A DNA stretch of 64,000 nt from Salinibacterium sp. G-O1. Its GTDB lineage: Bacteria > Actinomycetota > Actinomycetes > Actinomycetales > Microbacteriaceae. This document shows positions 32,663 to 41,807 of this stretch, one piece after another (the stretch's first letter is position 1; the number at the start of each line of letters is the position of its first letter). The notes below the pieces were generated by a model. It made no database searches. It saw only the letters and a list, made by a program, of their open reading frames with translations, and was not told the DNA's origin. Position numbers and translations under genes: made by a program. Location: the NCBI RefSeq assembly GCF_030063305.1, contig NZ_JASISV010000001.1, positions 682,001 through 746,000 of the forward strand, written 5' to 3'.

Positions 32663-32995
32663 GACTGGTACCTTCCTGATCCTGGTGAGAGGGTGAGGAA
32701 GCTGTGGTGCGATCTGCGTCGAAATCAACTCGGGTTGTCTCTGACTGGAGACGGTGAGCTTGACGAATACTGCCTGACCTCAGCTTCGTTGCGCCCTAAA
32801 AGCGGGTACTGCTCGATATTTAGCTGTGCCGAACGCGAGCGGGTATGTCTCGCAGGCGACACATCGAGTCGTCGCTTATTTAAAGAGACAGCCCATGACG
32901 CCATCTATGACGAGCGTTATGAGACTTTTTCATCAAGGGTTTTGGGCGCGACACAGTCCCCGCCGGAGCGGGCTATGTCGACGGGGAATGCTGAG
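32663..32995. other. Intergenic region upstream of the surface-protein gene
   Basis: 333 bp between the start of the choice-of-anchor G gene and the 3' end of the UDP-sugar dehydrogenase gene, both on the minus strand. It must hold the surface-protein promoter, and an AT-rich patch near 32875-32940 is suggestive. I see no gene and no clear inverted repeat. Confidence 0.5.
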
Positions 32996-34390
32996 CTACG
33001 GCCTGCCGAGACCGCGGTAGGTCCAGCCCGCCGCGCGGAAAGCCGCGGAGTCCAGGCTGTTGCGACCGTCAACCATGATGCGGTTCCGCACGAGCCGGCC
33101 TGCCCACTCCGCGTCAAGGTGCCGAAATTCTTCCCACTCGGTGACGAGCACCACGGCATCCGCGTCGGTCAGCGCTTCCTCGAGGGTGTCGACGTAATCG
33201 AGTTGAGGATGCAGCTTCCGCGCATTCGCGATCGCGTGCGGGTCTGTGGCGACTACTGTGGCGCCGAGTCCGCGGAGCTGCACAGCGACATCCAATGCCG
33301 GAGAGTCGCGGATGTCGTCGGAATAGGGCTTGAATGCGAGACCCAGCACGGCCACCTTTTTGAGGTTGACGGAACCTCCGAGCGATTCGACGGTCAGGTC
33401 GACAACCCGCTGCCGCCGACGGAGGTTGATGGCATCCACCTCTTTGAGGAACGCTACGGACTCACCCCTGCCGAGCTCTTCCGCTCGCGCAGTGAACGCC
33501 CTGATGTCCTTGGGCAGGCAGCCTCCGCCGAACCCGACACCGGCGCCCAGGAATCGTCGCCCGATCCTGACATCCAAGCCGATGGCGTCCGCCAGCTGTG
33601 TCACGTCCGCACCGGTGACCTCAGCAATCTCGGCCATCGCATTGATGAAAGAAATCTTGGTGGCCAGGAACGCGTTTGCGGAGACTTTCACCAACTCGGC
33701 GGTCGCGTAGTCGGTGGCGATCAGCGGTGTGCCCGCATTCAGCGCCGAGCTGTACACGCCATCCAGCAATGCCTTCGCCGCGGAGGCAGCCTGCTCCTCG
33801 GGGGGCAGGCCGTAGACGAGCCGGTCGGGTGAGATGGTGTCTTTGACTGCGAATCCTTCCCGCAGAAATTCCGGGTTCCATGCCAGCATCGCATCGGCCC
33901 CTGACTCCGAAATCATCGATGCGAGCGCTTCGGCAGTTCCCACAGGAACTGTCGACTTTCCCACGACCAGATCGCCCGGATTCAGGAACGGGATGAGGTC
34001 ACGCACTGCGCCGTTCACGTAGGTGAGATCGGCGGCGTACGACCCCTTCTTCTGCGGCGTGCCGACGGCGATGAAATGCACCTGCGAGCCTTTGGCATCT
34101 TCCATGCTGGTCGAGAACCGCAGCCGTCCGGTCGCAGTAGCTGATACCAGGATCTCGGGAAGCCCCGGTTCGAAGAAGGGGGCCTCGCCGGCCGACAGCG
34201 CGTCGATCTTGGCCTGGTCGACGTCGATGCCGACGACGTCGTGGCCCAGTTCGGCCATCGCTGCGGCATGTACGGCGCCAAGGTAACCGCATCCGATCAC
34301 GGAAAGTTTGATGGTGACTCTTTTCGTCGGGGTCGAGTAGTAGTTTGCCGCAATCTGTGGGATTTGGTGTTCAACTTGGATGACGTACAC
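32996..34390 (-). CDS. UDP-glucose/GDP-mannose dehydrogenase family protein
   Basis: Oxidises a nucleotide sugar to its uronate for cell-wall or exopolysaccharide synthesis. Rossmann motif GCGYLGAVHAA, then GTPQKKGSYAADL, STVPVGTAE, AWNPEFLREG, and the catalytic Cys in GFGGGCLPKD followed by LGLAFKPYSDDIRDSPA. Up to 464 aa; family proteins usually begin at the equivalent of KLSVIGCG. No ATG, GTG or TTG exists at that point in this frame: the codons are GTC ACC ATC AAA CTT. The nearest upstream start is GTG 34390 (26 extra residues); a rare ATC start at 34312 preceded by AAAAGAG is possible. Confidence 0.9.
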   Translation of the reverse strand: MYVIQVEHQIPQIAANYYSTPTKRVTIKLSVIGCGYLGAVHAAAMAELGHDVVGIDVDQAKIDALSAGEAPFFEPGLPEILVSATATGRLRFSTSMEDAKGSQVHFIAVGTPQKKGSYAADLTYVNGAVRDLIPFLNPGDLVVGKSTVPVGTAEALASMISESGADAMLAWNPEFLREGFAVKDTISPDRLVYGLPPEEQAASAAKALLDGVYSSALNAGTPLIATDYATAELVKVSANAFLATKISFINAMAEIAEVTGADVTQLADAIGLDVRIGRRFLGAGVGFGGGCLPKDIRAFTARAEELGRGESVAFLKEVDAINLRRRQRVVDLTVESLGGSVNLKKVAVLGLAFKPYSDDIRDSPALDVAVQLRGLGATVVATDPHAIANARKLHPQLDYVDTLEEALTDADAVVLVTEWEEFRHLDAEWAGRLVRNRIMVDGRNSLDSAAFRAAGWTYRGLGRP

Positions 34391-34472
34391 TGGTGGAGGT
34401 AGTTGAAATCTGCCAAGCTTTTGCGCGCCCTCCCCTAGTGACAGCGGGGGAATGTGGTTCGTCAGAAAGCGA

Positions 34473-34545
34473 AGGGCGGTGGCTCAATTGGTAGAGCAGC
34501 GGTCTCCAAAACCGCAGGTTGCAGGTTCAAGTCCTGTCCGCCCTG
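34473..34545 (+). tRNA. tRNA-Trp (anticodon CCA)
   Basis: 73-nt cloverleaf: acceptor AGGGCGG (34473-34479) with CCGCCCT (34538-34544), D-arm GCTCAATTGGTAGAGC, anticodon arm GCGGT-CTCCAAA-ACCGC, T-loop GTTCAAGTC, discriminator G. Its position directly before secE is conserved in Actinobacteria. Confidence 0.97.
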
Positions 34546-34596
34546 CAAATCCCTGAACGCAGTTCTGCGTGCAGGGGTATCGGAAGGTGTAAACGA

Positions 34597-34878
34597 ATGG
34601 CGAGAAACGTGGTTGACGATCCCAGCGAGGACGTCGTAGCCAATGCCAAGAGTGATCGCGCCCAGAAACAGGGGCCATTCGCTGGCATCATGCTGTTCTT
34701 GCGCCAGGTCATCGGGGAATTGCGCAAGGTGGTTACACCGACGCGCAAGGAGCTCGTGAGCTTCACCCTCGTCGTCCTGGTATTCGTCGTCATCATGATG
34801 GCTCTGGTTTCAGGGCTCGACTTCGGCTTCAGCGCCCTGGTCAACTTCCTGTTCGGCGATCCGACAGTCGCAGGCTGA
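34597..34878 (+). CDS. secE: Preprotein translocase subunit SecE
   Basis: 93-aa membrane protein of the SecYEG channel. Charged cytoplasmic N-terminus, amphipathic FLRQVIGELRKVVTPTRKEL motif (about residues 34-53), one membrane helix (about 54-75). ATG 34597 preceded by GGAAGG. It follows tRNA-Trp and precedes nusG, the usual order. Confidence 0.95.
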   Translation: MARNVVDDPSEDVVANAKSDRAQKQGPFAGIMLFLRQVIGELRKVVTPTRKELVSFTLVVLVFVVIMMALVSGLDFGFSALVNFLFGDPTVAG

Positions 34879-34941
34879 TCGAACCAGTTTTTCGGCGATC
34901 GACGTTTCGCCCCATGAACAACAGCAACGAAAAGAGATTTT

Positions 34942-35946
34942 GTGTCTGAGAACCACCGCGACGACTTCGAGCTCGCTACGGCAGCAGAGCAGTCTGGTGA
35001 GGTCGACGAAGTGCAGACGGGTAACACCGACGCCGCCGCCTCCCACTCGGAAGATGCGGCTGAGCACGAGGCGATGCACGTGATCGATGACGACGAGGAA
35101 GAGGGCGACCTCGCAGGACTCCTCGAGGCTCTCGACGCCGCGATCGACCCCGAGGCAGACTCGATCGTCGATCACGCTCTCGACGTCGATTCAGTGGATG
35201 AGGCCGACGCCTCAGTGGCGGCAACCGACGACGAAGCCGACATCGAGGCAGAGGAAGAGGCCGCAGAAAAGCCCGGCGTCACCCCGTACGACGGACCCGA
35301 CCTCGGCGACGACGCGGATGCAAGCGACGTTGACCCGTATGACGCGTTCAAAGCTGAGCTGCGCGAGAAGCCGGGCAAGTGGTACGTCATCCACTCCTAC
35401 GCAGGCTTCGAGAAGCGCGTGAAGCAGAACATCGACAACCGCAAGATCTCAATGGCCATGGAAGACTACGTCTTCGAGGTTCAGGTACCGATGGAAGACG
35501 TCGTCGAGATCAAGAACGGCCAGCGCAAGCTCGTCAACCGCGTGCGCATTCCCGGATACGTGCTTGTACGTATGGATCTCAACGAAGACAGCTGGTCTGT
35601 TGTTCGACACACCCCCGGCGTCACCGGGTTCGTGGGCAACTCGCACAACCCGCGCCCGCTTCGTTTCGAAGAGGCCTTCAACATGCTCAAGAGCCTCGTG
35701 CAGATCGTCGAAGCTCCTGCCGTGAAGGGTGCGCCCGGCAAGGGCAAGACCCCGACACGAGTCATCCCGGCCGAGATCGATTTCGAGATCGGCGAGACCA
35801 TCACCATCAAGGAAGGTTCGTTCGCGGGCCTGCCCGGCTCGATCAGCGAGATCAAGGCCGAGAGCGGCAAGCTCATCGTGCTCGTGTCGCTCTTCGAGCG
35901 TGAGACCCCGGTCGAGCTCAGCTTCGACCAGGTCACCAAGATGTAG
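34942..35946 (+). CDS. nusG: Transcription termination/antitermination factor NusG
   Basis: 334-aa protein binding RNA polymerase and linking it to Rho or the ribosome. The first about 145 residues are an acidic, disordered extension (Glu/Asp/Ala-rich), longer than in most bacteria but typical of high-GC Actinobacteria. The NGN domain begins at [16 protein letters not shown] (about residue 151) and the KOW domain near the end contains [16 protein letters not shown] start. A strong terminator follows directly. Confidence 0.96.
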   Translation: MSENHRDDFELATAAEQSGEVDEVQTGNTDAAASHSEDAAEHEAMHVIDDDEEEGDLAGLLEALDAAIDPEADSIVDHALDVDSVDEADASVAATDDEADIEAEEEAAEKPGVTPYDGPDLGDDADASDVDPYDAFKAELREKPGKWYVIHSYAGFEKRVKQNIDNRKISMAMEDYVFEVQVPMEDVVEIKNGQRKLVNRVRIPGYVLVRMDLNEDSWSVVRHTPGVTGFVGNSHNPRPLRFEEAFNMLKSLVQIVEAPAVKGAPGKGKTPTRVIPAEIDFEIGETITIKEGSFAGLPGSISEIKAESGKLIVLVSLFERETPVELSFDQVTKM

Positions 35947-35962
35947 TTTTTTTTCAGAGGGC

Positions 35963-36004
35963 AGGGCGCATTCCGGGTGAAGACCCGGGTGCGCCCTTTC
36001 TTCG
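35963..36004 (+). terminator. Intrinsic terminator of secE-nusG
   Basis: AGGGCGCA (35963-35970) pairs with TGCGCCCT (35990-35997), with an inner CCGGGT/ACCCGG stem, followed by TTTCTTCGTTT. Confidence 0.85.
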
Positions 36005-36009
36005 TTTGA

Positions 36010-37386
36010 TCAGGCCGCGCGAGTGACCTGACTGCGGGTCGGTGTCCAGTCAGGAATTCCGGGCCCGCGCACGTAGGGAATGCCTGCGAACATTCGGTAC
36101 TGCCACGGCCCGGCGTCGACTATTCGATGGTGCCAGTAGCACAGCAGGATGCCATTATCGAGCGCGGTGGGCCCGTCATCTCGGTCGGGGATCACGTGAT
36201 GAGCCTGCAACATGTAGTGGGGGCTGGTGCACCCGGGCGTGGAGCAGCCGAGCCCGTCCCGGGCCACCATCCCCAGTCTCTGCATAGGGGTGAAGCAGCG
36301 TTGCGGCGAACTGATTGCGGTGACGGAACCGGTCTCGTCGGTGGTCACGACGCGGTACCCGCCGGCGTCGATGAAGCGTTCGATGGTGCGCCGGGATACC
36401 GGGAAGGGGGAGTCGGCCATGATGCCGATCGCATCTGAGTCGCGGCCGCTCTGGTTGGCGAGATCGGCGGCCGTCACGGTGACCAGCACCGAGACCGGCT
36501 GCCCGTCGAGACGGGGTGCGCCTGCTCCCGCGGCCGCTGCGATGAAGATCTCGCCGAGCGCATCGTGGCGGCGCTGCCCAGGGGTGCGCGAGTCGTAGCC
36601 GCTGGCGAGCTCGTCGGTACTCGCGAGAATGGATTCTGGATCGCTAAACCTCGGGGAGCGGCGATGATCTTCCAGCAGCCCGGCGAGCAGCGAACCGATC
36701 TCGGGTATCAGCCTGCCATTGGCAGGTATCAGGCCATCTTCGTCGGGCGCGCCGAGTCGAAACTGCCGACGACGTGTCGCACGTTCTTCGCGGGGGCGGG
36801 CACCGTCGGGGTCTGCTGCCGCCGTGACCTGACGGATCTCTCCGGCGAGGTAATTGACAGACACCGTGGCCGCAACGGCATCACCCGCGGGGGATAGGCC
36901 GCACGCAAGATTCACCATCACGCTCTCGGCAGCCTCGAGAACCCGAAACGACGTGCGCCCGGCGATCGATGCCAGTTCCGTGGCGATCAGCGTCGCGGCA
37001 TCCAGTCCAACCGCGCCAGCATTGAGCGCATCGCCCACCAACGCATGCGGAGCCGGCAGCGAACCGCCAGTGAGCCCCCTGTCTGCGCACACCGCTGCAG
37101 CGACCTTTAGGCGTGCGCCCGCCGACCGCTCCGAGATGCGCGCCAGCGACGCGACCGCAGCAATGGGCGACGCATACCCCAGACGCTCAGCGATGGCGGA
37201 GTCGCCCACTATGGGGGCAAGCACTCGCACTCGCGCGCAATCCATCAACCGACCGGCCGACTCGACCATCGCCACGGCGTCGGCCACCGGATATGTCGCG
37301 TTCTCGTCGCAGAGAAGTTCAACCAAGGCAGCCACTTCGTGGGCGACGGCCTGTACCTGACCGGCGATTGTCGAGGGGTGAACCAT
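36010..37386 (-). CDS. DUF222 / HNH endonuclease domain protein (13E12-like)
   Basis: 458-aa protein with an N-terminal DUF222 domain (about residues 5-300) and a C-terminal HNH nuclease: CSTPGCTSPHYMLQAHHVIP, then DNGILLCYWHHRIVD. Such DUF222-HNH proteins occur in many paralogous copies in Actinobacteria, including the mycobacterial REP13E12 repeats, and are suspected of mobility. MVHPS (ATG 37386) is taken as start; the frame upstream lacks a ribosome site. It lies on the opposite strand between nusG and rplK, which are normally contiguous, so it looks inserted. Confidence 0.9.
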   Translation of the reverse strand: MVHPSTIAGQVQAVAHEVAALVELLCDENATYPVADAVAMVESAGRLMDCARVRVLAPIVGDSAIAERLGYASPIAAVASLARISERSAGARLKVAAAVCADRGLTGGSLPAPHALVGDALNAGAVGLDAATLIATELASIAGRTSFRVLEAAESVMVNLACGLSPAGDAVAATVSVNYLAGEIRQVTAAADPDGARPREERATRRRQFRLGAPDEDGLIPANGRLIPEIGSLLAGLLEDHRRSPRFSDPESILASTDELASGYDSRTPGQRRHDALGEIFIAAAAGAGAPRLDGQPVSVLVTVTAADLANQSGRDSDAIGIMADSPFPVSRRTIERFIDAGGYRVVTTDETGSVTAISSPQRCFTPMQRLGMVARDGLGCSTPGCTSPHYMLQAHHVIPDRDDGPTALDNGILLCYWHHRIVDAGPWQYRMFAGIPYVRGPGIPDWTPTRSQVTRAA

Positions 37387-37576
37387 ACCATGATCGTACC
37401 GGACATTCGAACATATGTACACCCCCATTCGGGGGGTGGGCCGCACTTCTCAATGGCCAACCACCGACATTTACCGTAAGATAAACAGGTTGCCCTTTCT
37501 GGGGCGACCGCACCGCATCCGTCGGATGTCGGGAGAGCTGTCCAACACCGGCCAGTTCGAACAGAAAAGGAAAATA

Positions 37577-38008
37577 ATGGCACCGAAAAAGAAGGTTACG
37601 GGTCTGATCAAGCTTCAGATTCAGGCCGGCGCCGCCAACCCCGCACCGCCCATCGGGCCTGCGCTGGGTCAGCACGGCGTTAACATCATGGAGTTCTGCA
37701 AGGCGTACAACGCTGCGACCGAGTCGCAGCGCGGCAACGTCATCCCGGTGGAGATCACCGTCTACGAGGACCGTTCGTTCACGTTCATCCTCAAGACCCC
37801 GCCGGCGGCAGAGCTCATCAAGAAGGCAGCAGGAGTTGCCAAGGGCTCCGGAACTCCGCACACCGTCAAGGTTGCGAAGCTCACCAAGGACCAGGTTCGC
37901 ACGATTGCCGAGCAGAAGATGGTTGACCTCAACGCAAACGACGTAGAGGGCGCGATGAAGATCATCGCGGGAACCGCTCGCTCAATGGGAATCACGGTGG
38001 AGGCATAA
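37577..38008 (+). CDS. rplK: 50S ribosomal protein L11
   Basis: 143-aa ribosomal stalk-base protein. Diagnostic [32 protein letters not shown] and the C-terminal RNA-binding [12 protein letters not shown] 37577 has AAAGGAAAA upstream. Stop TAA overlaps the rplA start (TAATG). Confidence 0.98.
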   Translation: MAPKKKVTGLIKLQIQAGAANPAPPIGPALGQHGVNIMEFCKAYNAATESQRGNVIPVEITVYEDRSFTFILKTPPAAELIKKAAGVAKGSGTPHTVKVAKLTKDQVRTIAEQKMVDLNANDVEGAMKIIAGTARSMGITVEA

Positions 38009-38700
38009 TGTCCAAGAATTCCAAGGCATACAAGGCCGCCGTCGAGAAGATCGAAGACGGCAAGTTCTACACGGCTACCGAGGCAGTCGCTGTTGCTCGC
38101 GAGACCGGATCGAAGAAATTCGACTCCACGGTCGAGGTTGCACTGAAGCTCGGTGTCGACCCGCGTAAGGCAGACCAGATGGTGCGCGGCACCGTCATCC
38201 TGCCCCACGGAACCGGTAAGACCGCCCGCGTCATCGTCTTCGCAACGGGACCGGCCGCAGACGCCGCCATCGCAGCAGGCGCCGACGAGGTCGGTGGAGC
38301 CGAGCTCATCGAGAAGGTTGCCGGCGGCTACACGTCGTTCGACGCCGCAGTCTCGACCCCTGAGCTCATGGGCCAGGTCGGTCGTCTCGGAAAGGTGCTT
38401 GGCCCCCGCGGCCTCATGCCCAACCCGAAGACCGGCACCGTGACCCAGGACACCGCCAAGGCAGTGTCTGAGATCAAGGGCGGAAAGATCGAGTTCCGCG
38501 TCGACAAGCACTCCAACGTGCACTTCGTCGTGGGCAAGGCAGGCTTCACCCACGACCAGCTGAGCGAGAACATCAAGGCAGCGATCGACGAGATCGTTCG
38601 CTCAAAGCCCAGCTCGTCAAAGGGTCGTTACATCACCAAGGGAACCGTCTCGACGACGTTTGGCCCGGGCATCCCGCTCGACGTCAACTCGCTGGCGTAA
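38008..38700 (+). CDS. rplA: 50S ribosomal protein L1
   Basis: 230-aa 23S rRNA-binding protein and known translational autoregulator of the L11-L1 operon. Signature segments [35 protein letters not shown] and [18 protein letters not shown]. Coupled to rplK by TAATG and followed by a clear terminator. Confidence 0.98.
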   Translation: MSKNSKAYKAAVEKIEDGKFYTATEAVAVARETGSKKFDSTVEVALKLGVDPRKADQMVRGTVILPHGTGKTARVIVFATGPAADAAIAAGADEVGGAELIEKVAGGYTSFDAAVSTPELMGQVGRLGKVLGPRGLMPNPKTGTVTQDTAKAVSEIKGGKIEFRVDKHSNVHFVVGKAGFTHDQLSENIKAAIDEIVRSKPSSSKGRYITKGTVSTTFGPGIPLDVNSLA

Positions 38701-38712
38701 TTCACTTCCGGG

Positions 38713-38742
38713 AAAGGGGTCGACTTCGGTCGGCCCCTTTTC
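38713..38742 (+). terminator. Intrinsic terminator of rplK-rplA
   Basis: AAAGGGGTCGAC, loop TTCG, GTCGGCCCCTTTT: a near-perfect 12-bp stem with a tetraloop and a T-run, 12 bp after the rplA stop. Confidence 0.9.
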
Positions 38743-38767
38743 TGCGTCCCCGCTCGCCCCGTACACT

Positions 38768-38853
38768 TTCCGAAATGACGGAGATCTCGTGACAAAAGCC
38801 CCCAAAACGGCCCCAGGGGCCGCCAAAACCCCGCCACCTCCGTCATTTCGGAA
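38768..38853. repeat. Inverted-repeat element, copy 1
   Basis: 86 bp bounded by TTCCGAAATGACGGAG (38768-38783) and its exact reverse complement (38838-38853), with 54 bp between. A second element with the same termini lies at 48871-48960. No coding capacity; it may form a long hairpin. It sits just after the rplA terminator and at the 5' side of the GNAT gene. Confidence 0.8.
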
Positions 38854-38884
38854 GGCAGAGGTAGAGGAGCGGGCGCAGGCTCCG

Positions 38885-39424
38885 GTGCAGGCGCAGGCGC
38901 AGGTGCGGGGCGCGGGGCCGGATGACACGGCGCTCCTTCACCGGGTAGCCGCCGAAACCTTCCCGCTGGCGTGCCCCCCGGACACCCCGCTCGAGAGCAT
39001 CGAGACCTTCATCTCGCAGAACCTGTCGGAGGCGGCCTTCGCCGGCTACCTGTCGGACCCGGAACGCGCTCTGTTCATCGCCGAGGTCGATGGCGGTATT
39101 GCCGGCTACGCGATGGTGGTTCACGGCGACCCGACGGATGCCGATGTGCTGGCATCCGTCAGCACCCGCCCGACCGCAGAACTGAGCAAGCTCTATGTGC
39201 GAGCCGCGTTCCATGGCGCGCGGGTTGCCGCGGCTCTCGTCGAGGCAGCCGTCAGTGCAGCGAACGCTCGGGGTGCGCGCTCGGTGTGGCTGGGCGTCAA
39301 CGACCAGAACGAGCGGGCGAACCGTTTCTACGAGAAGAATGGATTTGTGAAGGTCGGCGCCAAGACCTTCCGTCTGGGTGAACGGCTGGAAAGCGACTTC
39401 GTTCGCGAACGACCGCTCCGCTGA
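38885..39424 (+). CDS. GNAT family N-acetyltransferase
   Basis: About 179-aa acetyl-CoA-dependent acyltransferase. The GNAT core includes VRGAGPDDTALLHRVAAETFPLA at the start, RALFIAEVDGGIAGYAMVV in the middle, and LYVRAAFHGARVAAALVEAAV (acetyl-CoA loop), NERANRFYEKNGFVKVG at the end. Substrate unknown. Start is uncertain: GTG 38885 or 38903 begin just before the domain; the frame is open back to 38660, but that would translate the inverted-repeat element into a Pro-rich leader. Confidence 0.85.
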   Translation: MQAQAQVRGAGPDDTALLHRVAAETFPLACPPDTPLESIETFISQNLSEAAFAGYLSDPERALFIAEVDGGIAGYAMVVHGDPTDADVLASVSTRPTAELSKLYVRAAFHGARVAAALVEAAVSAANARGARSVWLGVNDQNERANRFYEKNGFVKVGAKTFRLGERLESDFVRERPLR

Positions 39425-39426
39425 GT

Positions 39427-40392
39427 TCAGCCGGGACTGACGGTGAGCACGATCTTGCCGCGCGTGTGTCCGGTCTCCAGCGCTGTGTGTGCTTCCGCGG
39501 CCTGATCGAGGTCGAAGACCTGATCGACGAAGACGCGAATATCACCGGATTCGAGCAACCGCGAGATGACGCTCAGTGTCGCTCCGTCTGCCGGCACTTT
39601 ATACCCCGTCGCGCGAACTCCGGCGGCCGCTGCGTCCTCGGCCATGGTGGGCCACGCGCCGCTCGGCACGCTCACGATGAGACCTCCCGGCTTGAGTACG
39701 CCGAGCGATCGGGTGGCGGTCTCTTCCGTGAGATTGCCGACGAGGTCGATGACGACGTCGAGATCGGAGGTGACATCCTCAAATCTGCTAAGGGTGTGAT
39801 CGATAACCTGGCTCGCCCCAAGGTCGCGCAGCCAGCCGGTGTTGCGAGTGGACCCCGTGGTGATGACGCGGGCGCCAAAGTAGTTGGCGAACTGGATCGC
39901 GAAGTGACCTACTCCGCCCGACCCGGCATGAATCAGGATGCGCTGACCCTCGTGCGCTTTCGCGACGTCAACAACGGCTCCCCATGCGGTGAGCGCAGCC
40001 AACGGCACGGCCGCCGCCTCGACGTGGGAGAGGGATGTGGGTTTCTTCGCGATGCAGGTCGCCGGAACGGCGACGTACTCGGCGTAGGTTCCGCCGAACC
40101 GGGGAACCATGGTCATCCCGTACACCTCGTCCCCGACTTTGATGGGATGCGATGTGTAGGGCGACTCGACGACGTGGCCGCTGAAATCGTTGCCGAGCAC
40201 GACCGGAAACGCGCCGAACGCCGCCGCGACCCCGGCGCCGGCGCGGGACTTGGCATCGATCGGGTTGACGCTGGCGGCAACCACTTTCACCAGAAATTCG
40301 GCGTTGACCGTGATCGGCCGTGCAATCTCTGAGAGGTGCAAGACGTCTGGCGAACCGGTTGCATCAATCACGATGGCGCGCATTGTGCTCAT
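39427..40392 (-). CDS. Zinc-independent NADP-dependent oxidoreductase (MDR/quinone oxidoreductase family)
   Basis: 321-aa medium-chain dehydrogenase/reductase. N-terminal GroES-like domain (AAFGAFPVVLGNDFSGHVVE), Rossmann domain with HAGSGGVGHFAIQFANYFGARVITT, C-terminal AHTALETGHTRGKIVL. The Cys/His zinc ligands of alcohol dehydrogenases are missing, pointing to quinone or enone reduction. ATG 40392 follows GGGAGG. Convergent with the GNAT gene, 2 bp between stops. Confidence 0.88.
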   Translation of the reverse strand: MSTMRAIVIDATGSPDVLHLSEIARPITVNAEFLVKVVAASVNPIDAKSRAGAGVAAAFGAFPVVLGNDFSGHVVESPYTSHPIKVGDEVYGMTMVPRFGGTYAEYVAVPATCIAKKPTSLSHVEAAAVPLAALTAWGAVVDVAKAHEGQRILIHAGSGGVGHFAIQFANYFGARVITTGSTRNTGWLRDLGASQVIDHTLSRFEDVTSDLDVVIDLVGNLTEETATRSLGVLKPGGLIVSVPSGAWPTMAEDAAAAGVRATGYKVPADGATLSVISRLLESGDIRVFVDQVFDLDQAAEAHTALETGHTRGKIVLTVSPG

Positions 40393-40499
40393 CTGCTGGC
40401 CTCCCTGCCGGTGTTCTTCCACCAGTAAACGGCTCCAATGAGTCAACGTTGTTTCGGCAGTGTCACTTCGGTGCAAATTCTGACCGATAGGATTCGAGG

Positions 40500-41114
40500 A
40501 TGAATCTGCTCTTCGCCTCCCTCCGTATTCTGGCGGGGGTGGCGGGGCTTTCCGCCGTCATCGCGACGCTCGCAGACACCGCGTCGCGGACGCCGATTAA
40601 TCCGTTCAACTTCTTCGGCTACTTCACTCTCCAGAGCAACATCCTGGCGGCCATCGTGCTGATTGTTGTTGCAGTCGTAATTTTTCTGGGGAAGAAGCAG
40701 TCTCCAGCGCTGATCCTCGCTCGAGGTTGCGTGACCGCCTATGTCGTCATTGTCGGTGTCGTGTACAACACTCTGCTGGTGGATACGCCGGGCGGGGGCG
40801 GCGTGGAGCTGGAGTGGGCCAACTTCGTGCTGCACATTGCCATGCCGGTCTATGTCGCGGTCGACTGGATTTTCTTCGGGGATCGCCCCCCGCTGCCGTG
40901 GCGCAGATTCTGGCTGGTGCTTGGGTATCCGATTGTGTGGCTCGCCGTCGTTCTTGTGCGTGGCGCGACGGACGGCTGGGTGCCGTATCCGTTCCTCAGC
41001 CCGACTCTCGGTTATGGCGTGGTCGCGCTGTACTGCGTCGGTATCGCTGTTGCGATTGCTGTCGTGGGCGCAGCGGTGTGGGCTCTCAGTCGCGTGCGAA
41101 TCCTGAAGCCGTAG
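40500..41114 (+). CDS. Pr6Pr family membrane protein
   Basis: 204-aa polytopic membrane protein with about six helices. The motif NPFNFFGYFTLQSNILA near residues 33-49 and YNTLLVD plus HIAMPVYVAVDWIFF identify the Pr6Pr (FAR-17a/AIG1-like) family of unknown function. It precedes the DUF998-like membrane gene by 12 bp, probably one transcript. Confidence 0.8.
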   Translation: MNLLFASLRILAGVAGLSAVIATLADTASRTPINPFNFFGYFTLQSNILAAIVLIVVAVVIFLGKKQSPALILARGCVTAYVVIVGVVYNTLLVDTPGGGGVELEWANFVLHIAMPVYVAVDWIFFGDRPPLPWRRFWLVLGYPIVWLAVVLVRGATDGWVPYPFLSPTLGYGVVALYCVGIAVAIAVVGAAVWALSRVRILKP

Positions 41115-41126
41115 CGAGAGCTTCCT

Positions 41127-41807
41127 TTGCGCAGGGCCGAGTTCGTTGCATCCATTGGGGGATGCCTGCTGGTGATGATGTCGCTCGTGATCATCTGGTC
41201 TGCGCGACTGTCGGTCCCGGGAGGGGTGTACGTCAGCGAACTGGGAGCTGAGGGCATGCACACAGCGGCCTGGTTCGAATTCGCACTGCTACTGCTCGTT
41301 CTGGGCGGGAGCGCGATCGCGTGGGCCGGACGCCGAGAGCGGTCGCGGGTGGGGGTGCTGCGCGCCTGGTCTCCCGCGATGTCGCTGTGGATCGGCTGCG
41401 ATCTGTTCCTCATCGCTTCTCAGGTGACGTGCACGTCCGGCTGCCCGATCCCGTACGGGTCGACGTTCAACTTCCAGGATTTCACGCACACCCTGGTCGC
41501 GGTGCTGGCCTTCGCGGCAGCCTGCTGGGCGATGCTCCAGTCTGCGTTCGCCCACAACCATCGCGCGCTCGCGGTGTTCTCGAGCGTGGCGGGCATCCTG
41601 GTCGCCGTCATCGCAGCCACCGGTGGGATCTTCTCGCTGTTCCGGTTCCAGCTGGAGTTGGGAAGCTGGTTGGAGTTCGTCGCCACGACGCTCGCGATCA
41701 CCTGGCTCGTGGTGTTCGGTGCGGTTCTCGCCGCTCGGTTGCTGCGCGAAGCCGCCTCGCGATCAGCGCTGCATGAGCCCCAGCAGGCGGTTGGCGAGTC
41801 CCACTAA
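41127..41807 (+). CDS. DUF998-type membrane protein
   Basis: 226-aa membrane protein with about six helices (for example residues 8-27, 49-67, 83-100, 120-140, 150-170, 185-207), resembling the DUF998 family in size and spacing. A Cys pair (CTSGCPIPYG) faces the outside between helices. TTG start at 41127. Its last 45 nt overlap, in convergent orientation, the YqaJ-type gene. Function unknown. Confidence 0.68.
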   Translation: MRRAEFVASIGGCLLVMMSLVIIWSARLSVPGGVYVSELGAEGMHTAAWFEFALLLLVLGGSAIAWAGRRERSRVGVLRAWSPAMSLWIGCDLFLIASQVTCTSGCPIPYGSTFNFQDFTHTLVAVLAFAAACWAMLQSAFAHNHRALAVFSSVAGILVAVIAATGGIFSLFRFQLELGSWLEFVATTLAITWLVVFGAVLAARLLREAASRSALHEPQQAVGESH

